Part shown: positions 1 to 12,013 of the stretch, one piece after another
How positions within the stretch are numbered: position 1 is the stretch's first letter
Layout: each line of letters starts with the position of its first letter
DNA from: Phragmites australis
Taxonomy: Eukaryota; Streptophyta; Magnoliopsida; Poales; Poaceae
Direction: 5' to 3'
Length of the DNA stretch: 64,000 nt
NCBI RefSeq assembly: GCF_958298935.1
Contig: NC_084939.1
Span: 5,719,501-5,783,500 of the forward strand
Position numbers and translations under genes: made by a program
Notes under the pieces: model-generated
Told to the model about the DNA's origin: nothing
Database searches by the model: none
Seen by the model: the letters and a program-made list of their open reading frames with translations, nothing else

Positions 1-418
1 GTGTTCTACCTCAATAGAGAAGCAGTGAGTTAGAAGAGTTCCAAGCAAGAAACAGTGGCCAATTCCATAACTAAGGCTGAGTATATCACAGCTTTTGAAG
101 CTCCAAAGGAGGCTATTTGGATCAAAAAGTTTGTTTCTGAGTTAGGTATGGTGCCTAGTACTTCTAGTCCAATAGATCTCTATTATGATAATAGTGGAGC
201 TATTGCGCAAGCCAAAGAGCCTAGGTCACATCAGAAGTCCAAGTACATACTGCGACGCTATCACCTCATTCAATTGATTTTAGATCAAGGTGATGTGAAC
301 ATATGCAAGGTGCATAGGATTAAATATTTCTGATCCGTTGATAAAGCCACTCCCGCGGCCCAAGCATAAGGCGTACATGAGAGCTATGGGTATTAGATAC
401 TTACATGATTGGCTCTAG
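1..418 (+). pseudogene. Ty1-copia polyprotein 3' end (RNase H), decayed
   Basis: Translation from about position 34 reads KSSKQETVANS, then a long stretch with TKAEYI, a YDNSGAIAQAKEP block and HQKSKYILRRYHLI. These are the hallmarks of the C-terminal RNase H domain of plant copia polyproteins. A TAG at 31-33 replaces the tryptophan usually found before KSSKQ. The frame breaks near 322-333, after which another frame continues as SDPLIKPLPRPKHKAYMRAMGIRYLHDWL and stops at 416-418, which is the normal copia end. The upstream part lies outside the window. The stop and the frameshift mean it is a dead element. Confidence 0.9.
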
Positions 419-431
419 TGCAAGTGGGAAA

Positions 432-1973
432 TTAAAGGTGATATGCCCTAGAAGCAATCATAGAGATGATTGTATCACACGTCTATATTCATGTATATCT
501 AAATAATATATTATTCTTTGGATGACTATCATTTATATTGATTAGCATGTATGTGACTTGTTCGTTAAACTCTTTGTTTATATCATGATGTTATTCTAAT
601 TTGATCCCTAGTCACATATCATTGGGATGATTTATAAGACCAACTACATGTATTGATTGATGATCATGTTTCATGGATCATAGGTGTAGAGATACCGAAT
701 CAATAATATGGGCACTCATGTTAGAGAACATGATGTTGGATAGACCTACTTTGAGATACTGCTGGGATTATTATTTATAATGTGCCATTAGTTATTATTT
801 CAGATGATGTACCTGCAGAATCCTTAGGCCTGAGATTGTCATTGATTCATAGAATATGGAGTGACATACTTTGGGGCTGTCAAACACTATTCCATAACTA
901 AGTAGTCATAAAGATAGTTTTCGGGTTTGTCGTGAAACATGTCGTAGGGTGTGAGCGATCAAGATGGAATTTACCGGCCCCTCCTTGATAACGGGAGAGA
1001 TATCTCTAGCCGCTCGAGGTAGTTAGATTGAGAAAATGCATGACCATGCTAAAATGATTAAAGAGTTAATCATGATGAATCTACTACTTGATCGAGTGAA
1101 TGGTCAAGCTATTATGACTGGTATCATAAGGCGAAGGGATTGTGCATGTGTATTTTAAGGTTCAGTCGATATAATCTTTTTGTATACTCGGGAGTCAACA
1201 TGTCTTATTAGGGACCGCTATTGACTTTGGATTGGAAAGGGTTTCCAAGTCATAGACGTTTATACATGAACCTAATAGGTCACACACTTAATGGGTTAGA
1301 ACAAAATATACGAATTGGATTCGTATATGGATTTGATTGGATTGTGATCCGTGAGGTATTAAAGTCCTAAAGAACTTCTAACATGGGAGTCCATTAACAA
1401 GCTCTATATAAGGAAATGCGTGGGGTGGGACCTGAGGGAAAAAAGAGCCACTCTGAAACCCTAGCTATAACCCTCCATACGACCTCCTAAAACCCTAGCC
1501 GCGCGTTTAGTGCTAGCATATCGGCATTCAGCGATTTCGCCCAGTACGTGTGGATATTGTAGAGCCATTGCTGCTATTGCGACATTGATCTCCTCGGCGT
1601 GTAGATCTTAACGCTGTTGTTTGGCTGGTCGATATTCTTGCTCGGCGCTGGTCAGAGTTGGTCGAGGATGCGACAAATTTGCTTGGTGGTTGGTCGAGGA
1701 GCACGACTACCTGCTCGGAACTAGTCGAGTAGCACGACCACCTGCTCAGAGTTGGTCAAGGAGCGTGATCAACTACGCGGGGCTGCTCGCGGATCTGATC
1801 GAGAAGCTGTTCGAGGAGTTTGACGCTCACAATGTTGGATTGGTCTACTCCAACTCTTCTTCTGTTGTACTGCGTGTCAAATGGTAATGATCTATGATCT
1901 CCTACTTGCATGGTTTTTTGGATGAATACGGTAAAAAAATTTATTTTATGCTAGCGTAGCCAGTTCCCAAACA
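432..1973 (+). mobile_element. 3' LTR of the copia element (Angela/BARE-like)
   Basis: Directly after the pol stop is a polypurine tract (CAAGTGGGAAAT, from 421). It is followed by GATATGCCCTAGAAGCAATC, the characteristic start of Angela/BARE-type grass LTRs. The LTR appears to end at TTCCCAAACA (1973). The exact left base is uncertain by a few nucleotides because the first bases have decayed. A TATA box, CTATATAAGG (1403-1412), followed by a GC-richer leader is the likely LTR promoter. No 5' LTR is in the window, so this could also be an LTR that remained after truncation. Confidence 0.75.
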
Positions 1974-3440
1974 TGATCTAGTTGGATATGATAGTGATTA
2001 GTGAAAGCTCTCCTATTGTAAATAAGAAGATGATCACAATATGGCTTAATTAGCCTAGCTCTTGCTCGGTACCATTACGTACCACAACGACAAAGCTCTG
2101 GCATTGACATCTCCTTTTTGCTCTCCTGCTGAAAGATGGCGCCGTTGACATTTACAAGCTCCCGTCGATTGCAACTTGTCAACTATAGGGTTACTCATTC
2201 CCTGAAAGATGCCGTTAATATGGTTTAAAGCTCGCGGGCTGGTTTGGATAGTTTAGAGCATGACTCGTCTCGTGCCATTAGCTAGCAAAGCCTAGCTGAT
2301 CAGTAGCCTTGTCAGCTCATTTGCTTGATGCAAGGCAAACATAGATACAAAATATAGGAAAAATTGGACGCGTTGCAAACGTGAAAAATCTATTTGTTGT
2401 ATGGCGTCATTCACGTACCCATGCATGTTCATAATCTGTAACATGCAAGATATTGAAGTGTATACTCTATAATAAGAAGAAAAGGTTGGATATATATAGC
2501 AGCATAGCATTTTTGCAAGTGGGGTTGACTGAGGCAAGCATGACTACTTTGCTACTTGTACTACACTTGACTTGTGTTAGTAGTTGACGTGTCAATCGTC
2601 AAATTGTCCCTGGCCTGTCAAGTAGATCGAGATAGCCTTTTTTGGCTAGACGAGAGCGTCACTTTGAAGCAATGTGGTTGTGGCCACATCATCCTTTTTG
2701 CGTCGTAAATATTCATATATAAAACAAATTAAAAGCTTACACCAGCTACTTTTTGTTCCATGCCCTTTGGGGAAAGTCGAGGTGTGTTCTATTTGATCCT
2801 CTTATGACATGGAGAGCCGAGGCTTTTAGTTGCTGGCTTCACGATCCACATTTCACCTACTTTCTTAACTGAACAGCTGCTAAATCTTTCAAAAGCGACC
2901 AAGAGTAGTTTAAGGTTGAAAAATAACCATAAAGTCATAATATTAAAGAAGTATCATTTTTAACAACAAAACTAGCAATGTAGTTTCATTGAGTCTATCT
3001 ACAAAGTTTTAAATATACAGACAATCGAACTTAATTTATCGTACGAAAATTCCAGGATGCCATAAAAATGCGTAAAGCACCTCACCAACCACAGATAAAA
3101 AGCTTGTGATGACATTTTCATGTAGTTAGCAAACTTTTTCGTTACGTCTCCAAGCATCGAGAATTTCTCTTCTGGCTTTCTCACTCCAACTGCAAAATAG
3201 GGTTTGCTTTCTTATCATCAATCTGTCCAGAGCAAAAAAGCAAAGCTGTACGTACATGATTATGTCCTTTGGACGCTGTCTGTCGACCTTTTTCGTCTCC
3301 CCAATGCATTAGGTCAAAACGTTAGGTCATGCGTCGATTGCACGGACCATATATAGCCTATGAGATGCACGCCAAGACCAAGAGAATGTTCACGCATGTC
3401 TCCATGGCTTCGATCTTTTTCTCTGACGTTTCCATCTTAT
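1974..3440. other. unassigned non-genic stretch
   Basis: No reading frame with recognisable protein similarity, no clear terminal inverted repeat and no LTR boundary was seen. Short open frames here have no coding character. It may be host intergenic DNA or old unrecognisable repeats. Confidence 0.5.
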
Positions 3441-3593
3441 TGCTACCGTGCTTTCATTCCAACAACAACCGATGGATCCTTCCTGATCTTTACATTAATC
3501 CTCTCTCGAACAGATGCAAAAGCAAGAAAGCTTGTACAAAGCTCAGTACTTTGTGGCGACTGATTTTCGACTTTTGTCATTATAAATATCTAA

Positions 3594-3596
<3 letters not shown>

Positions 3597-3656
<60 letters not shown>
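3597..3656. repeat. (AT)n(AC)n microsatellite
   Basis: About 50 bp of pure AT dinucleotide runs into a short AC run, at the left edge of the foldback element. The duplicate copy at about 6240 has only ATTCATGCGTATG here, so the microsatellite arrived with the insertion or grew after it. Confidence 0.95.
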
Positions 3657-3657
<1 letters not shown>

Positions 3658-4505
3658 TATGGCATACTACACTTATAATATATTATATTATTCTACACCC
3701 CCACAACTGGTCCAATATAGCCCACACGTGCCCCCACCTCGTGCCTGCCATGTGTCCCACGCACTTGCCTGCCCAACGCCTATGCCAGCCATATGTCGTG
3801 CGTCGTGTGCCCCGTCCGCTGGCATGCCACGTCCGCCACATGTCACCATAGCGCCCCTGAACCCATGTCGCTGCTCCCGCGTGCCACACGTCCAGTAGTG
3901 TTCAGTAGTTTAATAGTAACCCTGTAGTTACTCACTAGTGTTTAATAATTTAGTAGTCTAGTAGTACTTAGTAGTTTAGTAGTCCAGTAGTGCTCACTAG
4001 TGAAAATTTACTCTGATTTCGGATGCTTTATAGTAGTTTTATTCTGTAGCTATGTCAGTAGTTGTTCAGTAGTTTTAAGTAGTTATGTTTAGTAGTGTCA
4101 GTAATTTTGTTCAGTAGTATCAGTAGTTTTGTTCGGTAGTGATAACTACTAACACTACCGAACAATAATTACTAAAAAATTATTGACACTACTGAACTGT
4201 GAAAATACTACTGAATAACTATTGGACAACTACTGAGCGACACCTATTGGACAACTACCGACACCTCCTAGGCACATGCGCATGGGCTAGGTGCGGGCGC
4301 AGCCGGCACGCCACATGGAGCGCGTGGGTGCAGGCGCTGGCGCGATCGGCATGCCACATGGCACGCGCTGGCTTGTGGATACGGCCGGCACGCCACGCGA
4401 TGAGTGCTACTATGGCTGCACAACACGTGGCGCGCTCGGGTTGCTCGCGGATGGGCTGTGCCAGGGGCTATTGTGGCAGGTGGGTTGGGCTAGGGTGTAC
4501 GTAAG
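3598..4505. mobile_element. foldback (long inverted-repeat) element
   Basis: The left half (about 3895-4140) is full of CAGTAGT/TTCAGTAGT motifs. The right half (about 4141-4265) carries their complements (ACTACTGAAC, CACTACCGAACA), with the centre near 4143. Outside these, GC-rich arms of GCCACATG/GGCACGCC type also mirror each other imperfectly. The interval is absent from the duplicate copy at 6138-6390, which supports a discrete insertion. No coding capacity was seen. The superfamily is not resolved, and a MULE- or Foldback-type element is possible. Confidence 0.6.
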
Positions 4506-4609
4506 TATGTATGTGTGGCTATCTCAATCGATCTGTATGCATCCATCAATAAGTCATGTGTCAATTATGTTTGTATATAGGCGTGAGAAGCCAGAGTCAA
4601 TCCAAATAA

Positions 4610-6134
4610 CACTACGTGAAAAAAAAGGCTAAAAAATGACGAATCATAATAGTCGTGGGTGACGGGTACCGTCACTCCGAACATGTTACTGATGACAAGT
4701 TATAAGTGATGGGTAATGACCTATCACTAATAATATTATTGGTGACAGGTCAATTATTAAGGTTATAAGTGACATAAGTGACGGGTTAAAACTTGACATG
4801 TCACTTATTAAGGTCATAAGTGACGGGCCACAGTTGTGATCCGTCATTTATGACTGACGAACATTTTTCTTGTTTTTTGACAAAAAAAAGTCAAAAAAAT
4901 ATTTTTTCACCCGAGAGCCACCTTAATACAAGGCCCATCGCATATGCCCAATCCATATTATTTTCAAACATATTTCGATATTTGCATTTCATGGGACTCG
5001 AACCCGCACCCAGGGTCTCGCGCGCGACTCCCTTACCACCTCCGCTATCACATGTTTGTGATAGAAACCCGATATGCTATCCTTTTACCTTCGCTACCAA
5101 AACTCATAGGTGACGGGTGTGACCCGTCACTTATTCAAGTCATAGTTGATGGATCACAATTATGATCCGTCATGATGACGTTTTTTCTAAAATATTGATC
5201 CGAAATGCATTTAGTAAAAAGGGTATAACTTTTACATACGGACTTCGATTTTGATTTTTTTTTTTTACTCTACAGATATCTACAGAAAAAATTACATCCG
5301 TTTCTCCCCCACTCCGTCGGGTTCGAAGAATTTTTTGAGGCCAAAAACGGCTTGAAAGATTGAGTTCTCGCTCCCGGAAGTTTCTACACCGTTTTCAGAA
5401 CGCATGTTTGTGTCTATAGCTGCCACCCCTTACATCAAATTTGAGCAAAATTGTATAATAATTTCTATTCTAGTGCTGCTGAGGTAAGAATAAATAAGAT
5501 AAAAATAAAAATTAGCATCATATACATATACATATATATATTCCCGAGGCTGTATATTATATATATACACCCCTGATAAATAGAGAGAAATAACATAGAA
5601 TACACATATATATGAGTATATGTTCATACTACTATACAATACACATGGCATAAATCAGGAGTACATGCACTTTTGTACCACAAGAAATGATATCTCTATA
5701 TATCGATCATGTATATTTATAAAAATAACCATAAATATTGTCTATATATATCTACATAAACCTAAATATATAAATACCTAGGAGTATATGTATACACAAT
5801 ATATAAAATGATAGCTCTATGTATTAATTAAGTCATTAATGATAGATCACAATTTGACCCATCACAAATTACTGGCTACAAAGACCCATCACTGATGAGT
5901 TAGTCATCAGTGACGAGTCAAGTTGTGATCCATCACTAATGATTGGTAAGGATAACCCGTCACTTATGAGTCGTAATAACCTGTCACTAATAACTAACCT
6001 AGGATGAAACATCACTTATGATAAATCATAAGTGACGGGTCACAACTATAATCCGTCACTTTTATTATCAGTGACATATCATATTATGACATATCACTTA
6101 TTTTATATCTCATTTATCTATTTTTCACGTAGTG
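4610..6134. mobile_element. non-autonomous CACTA element with TAA target-site duplication
   Basis: It begins CACTACGTGAAAAA and ends in the exact complement TTTTTCACGTAGTG, so the terminal inverted repeats are 14 bp. The 3-bp duplication TAA flanks both ends (4607-4609 and 6135-6137). Both subterminal regions carry many direct and inverted copies of AGTGACGGGTC-type motifs, the usual transposase-binding arrays of En/Spm elements. There is no transposase reading frame, so it is a deletion derivative. Its internal sequence around 5210-5420 matches 17170-17390 in the CACTA element of the right duplication unit, so both are one family. Confidence 0.92.
4992..5050 (-). other. tRNA-like segment inside CACTA
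   Basis: On the minus strand, a TAGCGGAGGTGGTAAGGG stretch resembles a tRNA A box. It is followed about 30 bases later by GCGGGTTCGAGTCCC, which matches the T-arm/B-box consensus. A related but diverged copy lies at 16784-16837 in the second CACTA element. No complete cloverleaf can be drawn with confidence, so it is annotated as tRNA-derived or tRNA-like rather than as a tRNA gene. Confidence 0.45.
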
Positions 6135-6390
6135 TAAGCTTTACATGAATTCATGGATCCTCTCTAGAACAGATGCAAAGGCAAGAAAGCTGGTACGAAG
6201 TTCAGTACTGTGGCGACTGATTTTCGACTTTATCATTATAAATATCTAATTCATGCGTATGTGTATAGCTATCTCAATCGATTTGTATGCATCCATCAGT
6301 CAGTCATGTGTCAATTATGTTCGTATATAGGCGTGAGAAGCAATAGTCAATCGAAATAAACTATATAGTTAGGTACCACGCACGCATGTC
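6135..6390. repeat. local duplicate copy B, uninterrupted
   Basis: It starts immediately after the CACTA element and carries the same order of motifs as copy A (GAACAGATGCAAAGGCAAG, GTGGCGACTGATTTTCG, GCTATCTCAATCGATTTG, GGCGTGAGAAGC) without the foldback insertion. It acts as an empty-site reference for that insertion. Confidence 0.8.
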
Positions 6391-7902
6391 CAAACAAAAA
6401 CCAGGTAGCAATATGCTTTTTGACCATTTATTCCCCCATTAGTATCTCAGTAAAAAAAGTGCAATAAATATTATATTTGAAAGTTAATTGGTTACGTATA
6501 TATTAGCATTTGATCGAAGTAGAGGAAATTTGACCACACCAACTCATACACATGTAAACGGAGCAAGTAACATCGAGTATGTTCGATGGTTTACCATCGC
6601 CTTTTCGCCAGCCGGGCCTACGAGTCAGATAGGTCAGTGGGCCCGTCGCATTACTCCCATGTGGGCCCCACAGGGGACCAATCACCAACCGATCAACTCA
6701 GTACGGTGAAGAGGTAGTAAAACCTAACCTAATCGGCAAGCACGGCTCTTTCCGGATCATACTTACACTCCTTATAGGGAAAGGCTTACCTGCATGCGTG
6801 GTAGGTGGCGAAAATCCTTTTCTGCGCCGTGACTGTAGCATGGGGTCCACGAATGTTTTTTTAAAAACTGTCTCAAAACTTTTGAGCAAACTTTTCTTGT
6901 TAATTTTTTCTTAAAAGTTTTTAGCTAAATTTTTCTCGTGCAAATTGTTTCTCAAAAGTTTTTGAGTTAAACTTTTCTCATGCAATTTTTTAAAAAAAAT
7001 CATGAGAGAAAAAAAATTCCCAAAAAAGGAAAGAGCGAGAGGCTCTTGGGAGATTCACGAGTTCGCGTCCGAGCCTGTGCACTTTGGAAGACTGGTGGCC
7101 CTAATGGTCACCACTTTGGAAGGAGGGGTGACGATTTGCTTACCTTCGTATGCAAATGGGTTTCAACTACAAATTCGACCTCTCGCAGATCCCATAAGTA
7201 AACTTGGTGTTCATACCCGCCCTTCCCTACAGATTGGTTATATCACAGCACTTGTCCACTACTTATCACAATTCCCAGATAAGTCAAGGTGAAATTGGTG
7301 GTTGCAGCTCAGATTAATTTGAAGTCATTAGGGATACAAGATGGTAAATCGATCTTATCTTATCTTATATATCAAAATTTTGTGAAGTTCTCAGCAAAAA
7401 GCCACTCCCGTCAACATAAAAATGCCAACTGTCGGATCTAGCCTCAGAGGAAAACCGTTCGTTAGATCTCCCACATGCGACATTTTCTTCCAAGTCCTCC
7501 TTTGAAAATTGAATAGCAGACTTACAATTAGGTCATCCCACGCATATCTCTCGCTTATGTCTTCGTCTCTCTCAATCGATCCCTCACCCCCAAAGGAACA
7601 CCTCCATGCCCCATTGCCTCGCTCCGCCTCCCCAAGCCGCCGTTGCTCCCTCCACCGTGCTCACCCTCCTTCCCCCTACAGAACGGATGCAATTTCTCCG
7701 TCCAACAAGAGTACAACAAGTTGATACAACCTTGGTGCTCTGCTCCAAAAGATCATCCTAGGCCTTACTCTAAAATCAATTAATTATCTGAGAGTACCAT
7801 TTGAGTGCAACAGTAATGTCATCGTCTTACAAACATTTATTATGAAATGGGGAATATCAAATGTATTATGGTTGAATGTCACATATTAGCAGGTGTCCCA
7901 TA
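6391..7902. other. unassigned stretch with short internal repeats
   Basis: No gene was recognised. Between about 6850 and 6990 a motif of the type CTCAAAAGTTTTTGAG/CTTTTCTCATGCAATTTTT recurs several times in diverged form. About 7540-7740 is more CT-rich, with an open frame whose translation resembles no known protein. Confidence 0.5.
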
Positions 7903-8033
7903 CCAGGAATTGTGTTTTTTTCCTTTTTGTATGGTTCAATGGGGTCGGCCCGACAGGACATGCTGTACCAATTGGTGATAAACTTGCCTCGGTGATACGG
8001 GTTCCGCTTAAAAAAAATGTACGAAATATAATA

Positions 8034-9151
8034 CACTACGTAAGAAATCAACAAAGAAGATATTATATTAGTGATGGCTATTTAGTACACATCACAGATA
8101 TCCTATTAGTGACAGGTCATATGAGGACCTATCACTAGTATGATATCAAACTAGGACCAGTCCAAGAACCGTCACTAATGATAGATTATTAGTGACGGAT
8201 GAGAAAATAACACGTTACTAATGATAGAAGTAACGGGTTACTTACTAACCTGTTACTAATAAATATGTCATTAGTGATAGGTTACAAAATGACCACTCAT
8301 TAATGACGGGTGATAACAATACTGGTCACTAATGTCAAAGTTATCAGTGATGGCCCCAACCCATGCGTCACTAATGTGAATATGGAAAGAGACGGGTGCT
8401 ACGAACTCGAACTTTCTATCCAATTGGCCGAAGAGCTAGCCCACGTTTGTGCCAGCCATATCTCTTCTGCAGTTTAATCTTTTGTCCCCCATTGGTCTTA
8501 TCTCCTCCTCCTCCACCTCCTCTCTCTCTCATGAGTGCTCTTTCTCTCTCTCGAGAAAGAAGAGCAGCCGTGGCGGGCTCTCGTGAGGGGGCGGTACGGG
8601 CTCTCATGGTGGTGCGTGGTGACAGTGCCAGCCGGATCTGGCGATAACAGTTTGGATCCGCTCTAAATTGGTGCGCAACGGCGGCCAAGGGGTGTGTGGC
8701 GGTGCGGTGCTTCGGCCGGCGGTAGAGGGAAGCTGGAGGCGACGCGATGCACAGGTCAAGGCGGTGCGGCGACCGGGCAGAGGAGCTACTAAGGCAGCAT
8801 GGGCAGGGCGACGACACAACACGGCGATGACGGCGGTTGAGAAGCTTTGGGTGTTGGTTGAATCTGTGAAATGCGAGTATGATTAATTTATGCAGGTTGA
8901 ATCTATGTATGCATATATGAATGTTCTTCTCCACTGTTATGTTCTTGCATTTGTGGTTGCTCTGTTATTGGGGATGAGCAGTAATGTGAAGAGGGTGTGT
9001 TGAACAGAGGAGAAAGAAGGACGGTGGCGAGCCCTTCTTTGAGGACACGTGCCCATCGTCCGAGAATCTGGAGCAGTAGTACTGATGACAAGTGAATTAT
9101 TTTTTTAAATACACATTAGCGATCTGAGTCTGGACTCAATCTATCATTAAT

Positions 9152-9152
<1 letters not shown>
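8034..9152 (+). mobile_element. CACTA-derived element, left-unit copy, right end missing
   Basis: It starts CACTACGTAAGAAA and has the AGTGACGG-type subterminal repeats at 8060-8380. The middle (about 8500-9080) is GC-rich and gene-like, with no AGTGACGG repeats. Short subterminal remnants follow near 9110-9150, and the expected TAGTG end is replaced by a CA microsatellite. The GC-rich interior could be captured host sequence, as in Pack-CACTA elements, but no protein family was recognised in it. Confidence 0.65.

Positions 9153-9227
<75 letters not shown>
9153..9227. repeat. (CA)n(TA)n compound microsatellite
   Basis: A pure CA run (9153-9207) passes into a TA run (to 9227). In the right unit the equivalent run (13560-13590) is shorter and is separated from its right flank by about 1.75 kb of inserted DNA. 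Confidence 0.95.
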
Positions 9228-9889
9228 AAAGAAGACCACACGCTACTCAAGTCAATCAAATGAAACTCTACAATTCGGCCGTCCGTTTCAAATCTGGCTG
9301 CATGAAAACCTCCAATTTGATCGTAGGTCACCCCGAAGTTTCCACTTAAACTTCTATCCCTGTCCTTTGGCTGGTATCTGGTCAATCCAGCCAGAAAGAC
9401 AATAAAACAAAGTATATAACTTTCTACTGCATCCACATGTGGCAATGAATCGAACACGTTGTTTACACAAGACAACATCAGTTTAATTTTTCAGGTGCCT
9501 CACCAACCCCCTAAACGCGAACACAAAATAATCAATCCCATTTATCTAGCTATCTAGGTAGCTAGATGCCTTAATCCATCAATCCAAAAGGTTCTAGCAG
9601 TTGTATTTCCTCATTGACCACATTCATGTCATTTTGGTGATGTATAGACACTTCACACTTGTGGACTTTGGAAAACTGCACACATGCTTTTGCATTTCTG
9701 AGGACATGCATTAGGTCCTGCGCGTCAGCTTACTGTACATGCTCATGGTTACATGTACTAGCTATCTTGTAAGGTGCAAGCTGATGATGGGGTAATGATG
9801 GAAATTGGTTAGGTGGCAGGTTGACAAGTATGTACTCGACATGAATGGCTGTACCACAGTAGGATCTGGGTCACTGTGGAAGATGGTGA

Positions 9890-10371
9890 CTTTGTGTAGT
9901 GGTGTGCAGGGTATTCTATGCTAGTTGTTCAGTTTGCAGTGCAGCAGAAGCTGGGGAAGTTGGTGAGAGGACTTTTCTCCAAGAATATCACATGACCTCT
10001 TTCTCTCCGCTTTGGGAGTGTTGTCAATTGGATAGTGTAGTGATCTTAATGCGAACGAGTCGTAAGCTCCTTTTGCCATGAAGATCATCATTCTAGTTTG
10101 TTGAGCATCAGGTCCATTAGGAATAATTGGATCTTCAATGAGACTCATCCTCCATTCATGTTGTGTGGAGTTCTTTTAAAAAGAATTTGCTCGGGTTATC
10201 CTTCCAGCAAAGGCCTCTCGTGTGGACTTAATGTATTAATACCTTGTCTCTTTAGAATAACTTGTTTATATTTTTTTATGTCTTTGGTTTGTAATCTCCT
10301 TGTGTATTTTCTTTTGTGTTTTATTAATATATAATCAGCAGGGGTTAATTCTACTATTTCGTCAAAAAAAA
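9890..10371 (+). pseudogene. LINE 3' end remnant, left unit
   Basis: Translation around 10098-10190 gives SIRSIRNNWIFNETHPPFMLCGVLLKRI. This resembles the C-terminal W-S-I-W-x-x-R-N-x-x-I-F-N region found after the zinc-binding domain of plant LINE reverse transcriptases. It is followed by a T-rich untranslated stretch and a short A run (10364-10371). The frames are broken. A near-identical copy lies at 18325-18806. Confidence 0.55.
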
Positions 10372-11646
10372 GTTACAGAGTCGAGACCTCAGAAATCAAG
10401 TGAAAATTCCAAGCAAATACCGTCGTTAGTTTGGGAATCCACCAAAAAACATAAGGTATCTATGAAAACAAATATCAGTCATTGCCCAAATTCAACATGG
10501 CTAGTGAAATGGCAAGCATTTTAATCATACTTCATACTAGCTTACGCTTGTTAAAGAAAAAGATATAGCCTGTTAGTCGATCTCTTCTTCACCTTTTTTT
10601 TTAAAGAAAAATAGAAATTAATTGGCTACTACTATCTAGGTTTGACGCAAACTGCTATATTTTTATCTATTTATTTTGAGATGAAGTTGCAGTGGCTTTT
10701 GTAGCTATAACTGGTTGGCCTTTAGAGACTTTGGTGATCTCTGGGAGTGTAAAATTTTTACCCGTTTATTGGGATGGGTTTCATGACCTGGCCTGTAAAC
10801 CAGTCTGGTAAGTACGGCCCACTGACACAATGTAGACAAAAATCTCTACTTAGAAGCCAGGCCTTCAAGCCTGGAGGGCCGAGCTAGAATTTATAACCAT
10901 TTTGAAGACAACAGCATCCAGATTTAAAAGATTTTGAAGACAACATCATCCAGATTTAAAAGAAAAGGAGTTCCCGCCAGGAATTAAAATTTCTTTGAAA
11001 TTTTATGAATTTCGGAGGGGAATGAAATATCTAATTCTGAAATTTTTCTTTCACTGACATTAGCAACACCTGAAATGGCAATCCATAAAAAACCACCAAG
11101 TCGAAAAATAAGCGATAATGGTTTTGTGAAAGGGGAGAAGTGAAAACAGTAACTGAGTTGCTTCCTCCGTGGGTGCAGGAGTTCAAAGACAACTATCAAA
11201 GTGATGAGTGGGCAAAATATGTGTTGCTGAATTGAATCGTACTAGTCTATACTGAGGTTTGTTACTCATTTTTGTACTTGCTGTTTTATTTTCCAGCTTA
11301 TTAAGTATTTTTCTTAGCTCGCTTAGCTTCCTCATTATGGATCGAAAGGGGCTAGTATTTTTTTCAAAGAAATGTCTAGCCAACCTTTCCCCAAGAGGTT
11401 TTTCTTAAAGAAATGGATTTCTAGTTAAAGCTACTGCAAGAGATTTCTAATTGGGTAGATTAAGTGTTTTATAGCAAACAGTATTATAAAGAGTTTATCT
11501 GTGGAACCCACAGAGCAGAACACGAAAAATGACCAAAATTTCAACAAAATTTAGATATTTTTGATCTTTTCACTGATGAACATAAAAGATTGTAAATGAA
11601 ATTGAAATCACTTCCGGCGTCCTTTCCCATTGGAGTCAAGGGGTAA
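10372..11646. other. unassigned part of the duplicated unit
   Basis: No gene was recognised. A short direct repeat (TTTTGAAGACAACA.CATCCAG, twice between about 10901 and 10960) is present here and again at about 19333-19400, so it predates the large duplication. Confidence 0.5.
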
Positions 11647-12013
11647 GGCCATGCACAATGCCATGAGTTGGCAAGGTGCTTATAATCAGTTACGTGTTTG
11701 GTTTGCCACGGTGGAGCTTGTTACAGGGAACATGAGCGCTTGCGGGTGGCATCGCTGCTTGAGCAAGCGTTCGATGCTTCGAGTGTCTATGTGGAGTTGG
11801 GCACTACTGTCCAGCAGAAAAAAATTGCCGAGCATGCGGTGTGCATTGTGGTAACAGATGCTTAAACAGGCTCTTGTTTCGTTAAACTATCTAAGCATTT
11901 ATTAAATAGATGTTCTCATTGAAGGTTAGGACTCTTTTGTAGGCGTTTCATAACGTAGTCTTTATTCTCTCTCCGTAAGCATCTATCTTAACATCTTTGC
12001 ATTGTAATTTCCC
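11647..12013. mobile_element. PIF/Harbinger-like MITE with TAA flanks, left unit
   Basis: The left end reads GGCCATGCACAATGC and the right end is the complement of GGGAAATTACAATGC, giving imperfect terminal inverted repeats. TAA flanks both ends (11644-11646 and 12014-12016), matching the 3-bp TWA target preference of PIF/Harbinger (Tourist-type) elements. It is 367 bp long, with a second copy at 20082-20440 and the same flanking TAA. Superfamily assignment rests on the duplicated TAA and the ends only. Confidence 0.6.

Larger units (their letters stand above)
3448..4609. repeat. local duplicate copy A, interrupted
   Basis: The segments 3448-3597 (containing GAACAGATGCAAAAGCAAG and TGTGGCGACTGATTTTCG) and 4506-4609 (containing GGCTATCTCAATCGAT and GGCGTGAGAAGCC) match, in order, one continuous stretch at about 6138-6390. 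Copy A is therefore split by an insertion at about 3598-4505. The two copies differ by scattered substitutions and small indels. Confidence 0.8.

Noticed and set aside
4992..5050. A functional tRNA gene
   Set aside because: Only A-box-like and B-box-like motifs are visible. Acceptor and anticodon stems could not be paired convincingly.
8416..8934. 172-codon minus-strand frame in the GC-rich core of the CACTA-derived block
   Set aside because: Overlapping open frames exist on both strands, as expected for GC-rich DNA. There is no recognised domain, and the duplicate copy does not keep the frame.
9256..9478. Minus-strand open frame (MLSCVNNVFDSLPHVDAVESYILCF...) present in both duplication units
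   Set aside because: Its conservation is fully explained by the recent duplication. No family was recognised, and the frame runs into the microsatellite.
11740..11865. ERLRVASLLEQAFDASSVYVELGTT frame inside the PIF-like MITE, conserved in the second copy
   Set aside because: The two copies are recent duplicates, so frame retention is weak evidence. It lies inside a MITE with inverted ends and matches no known protein.
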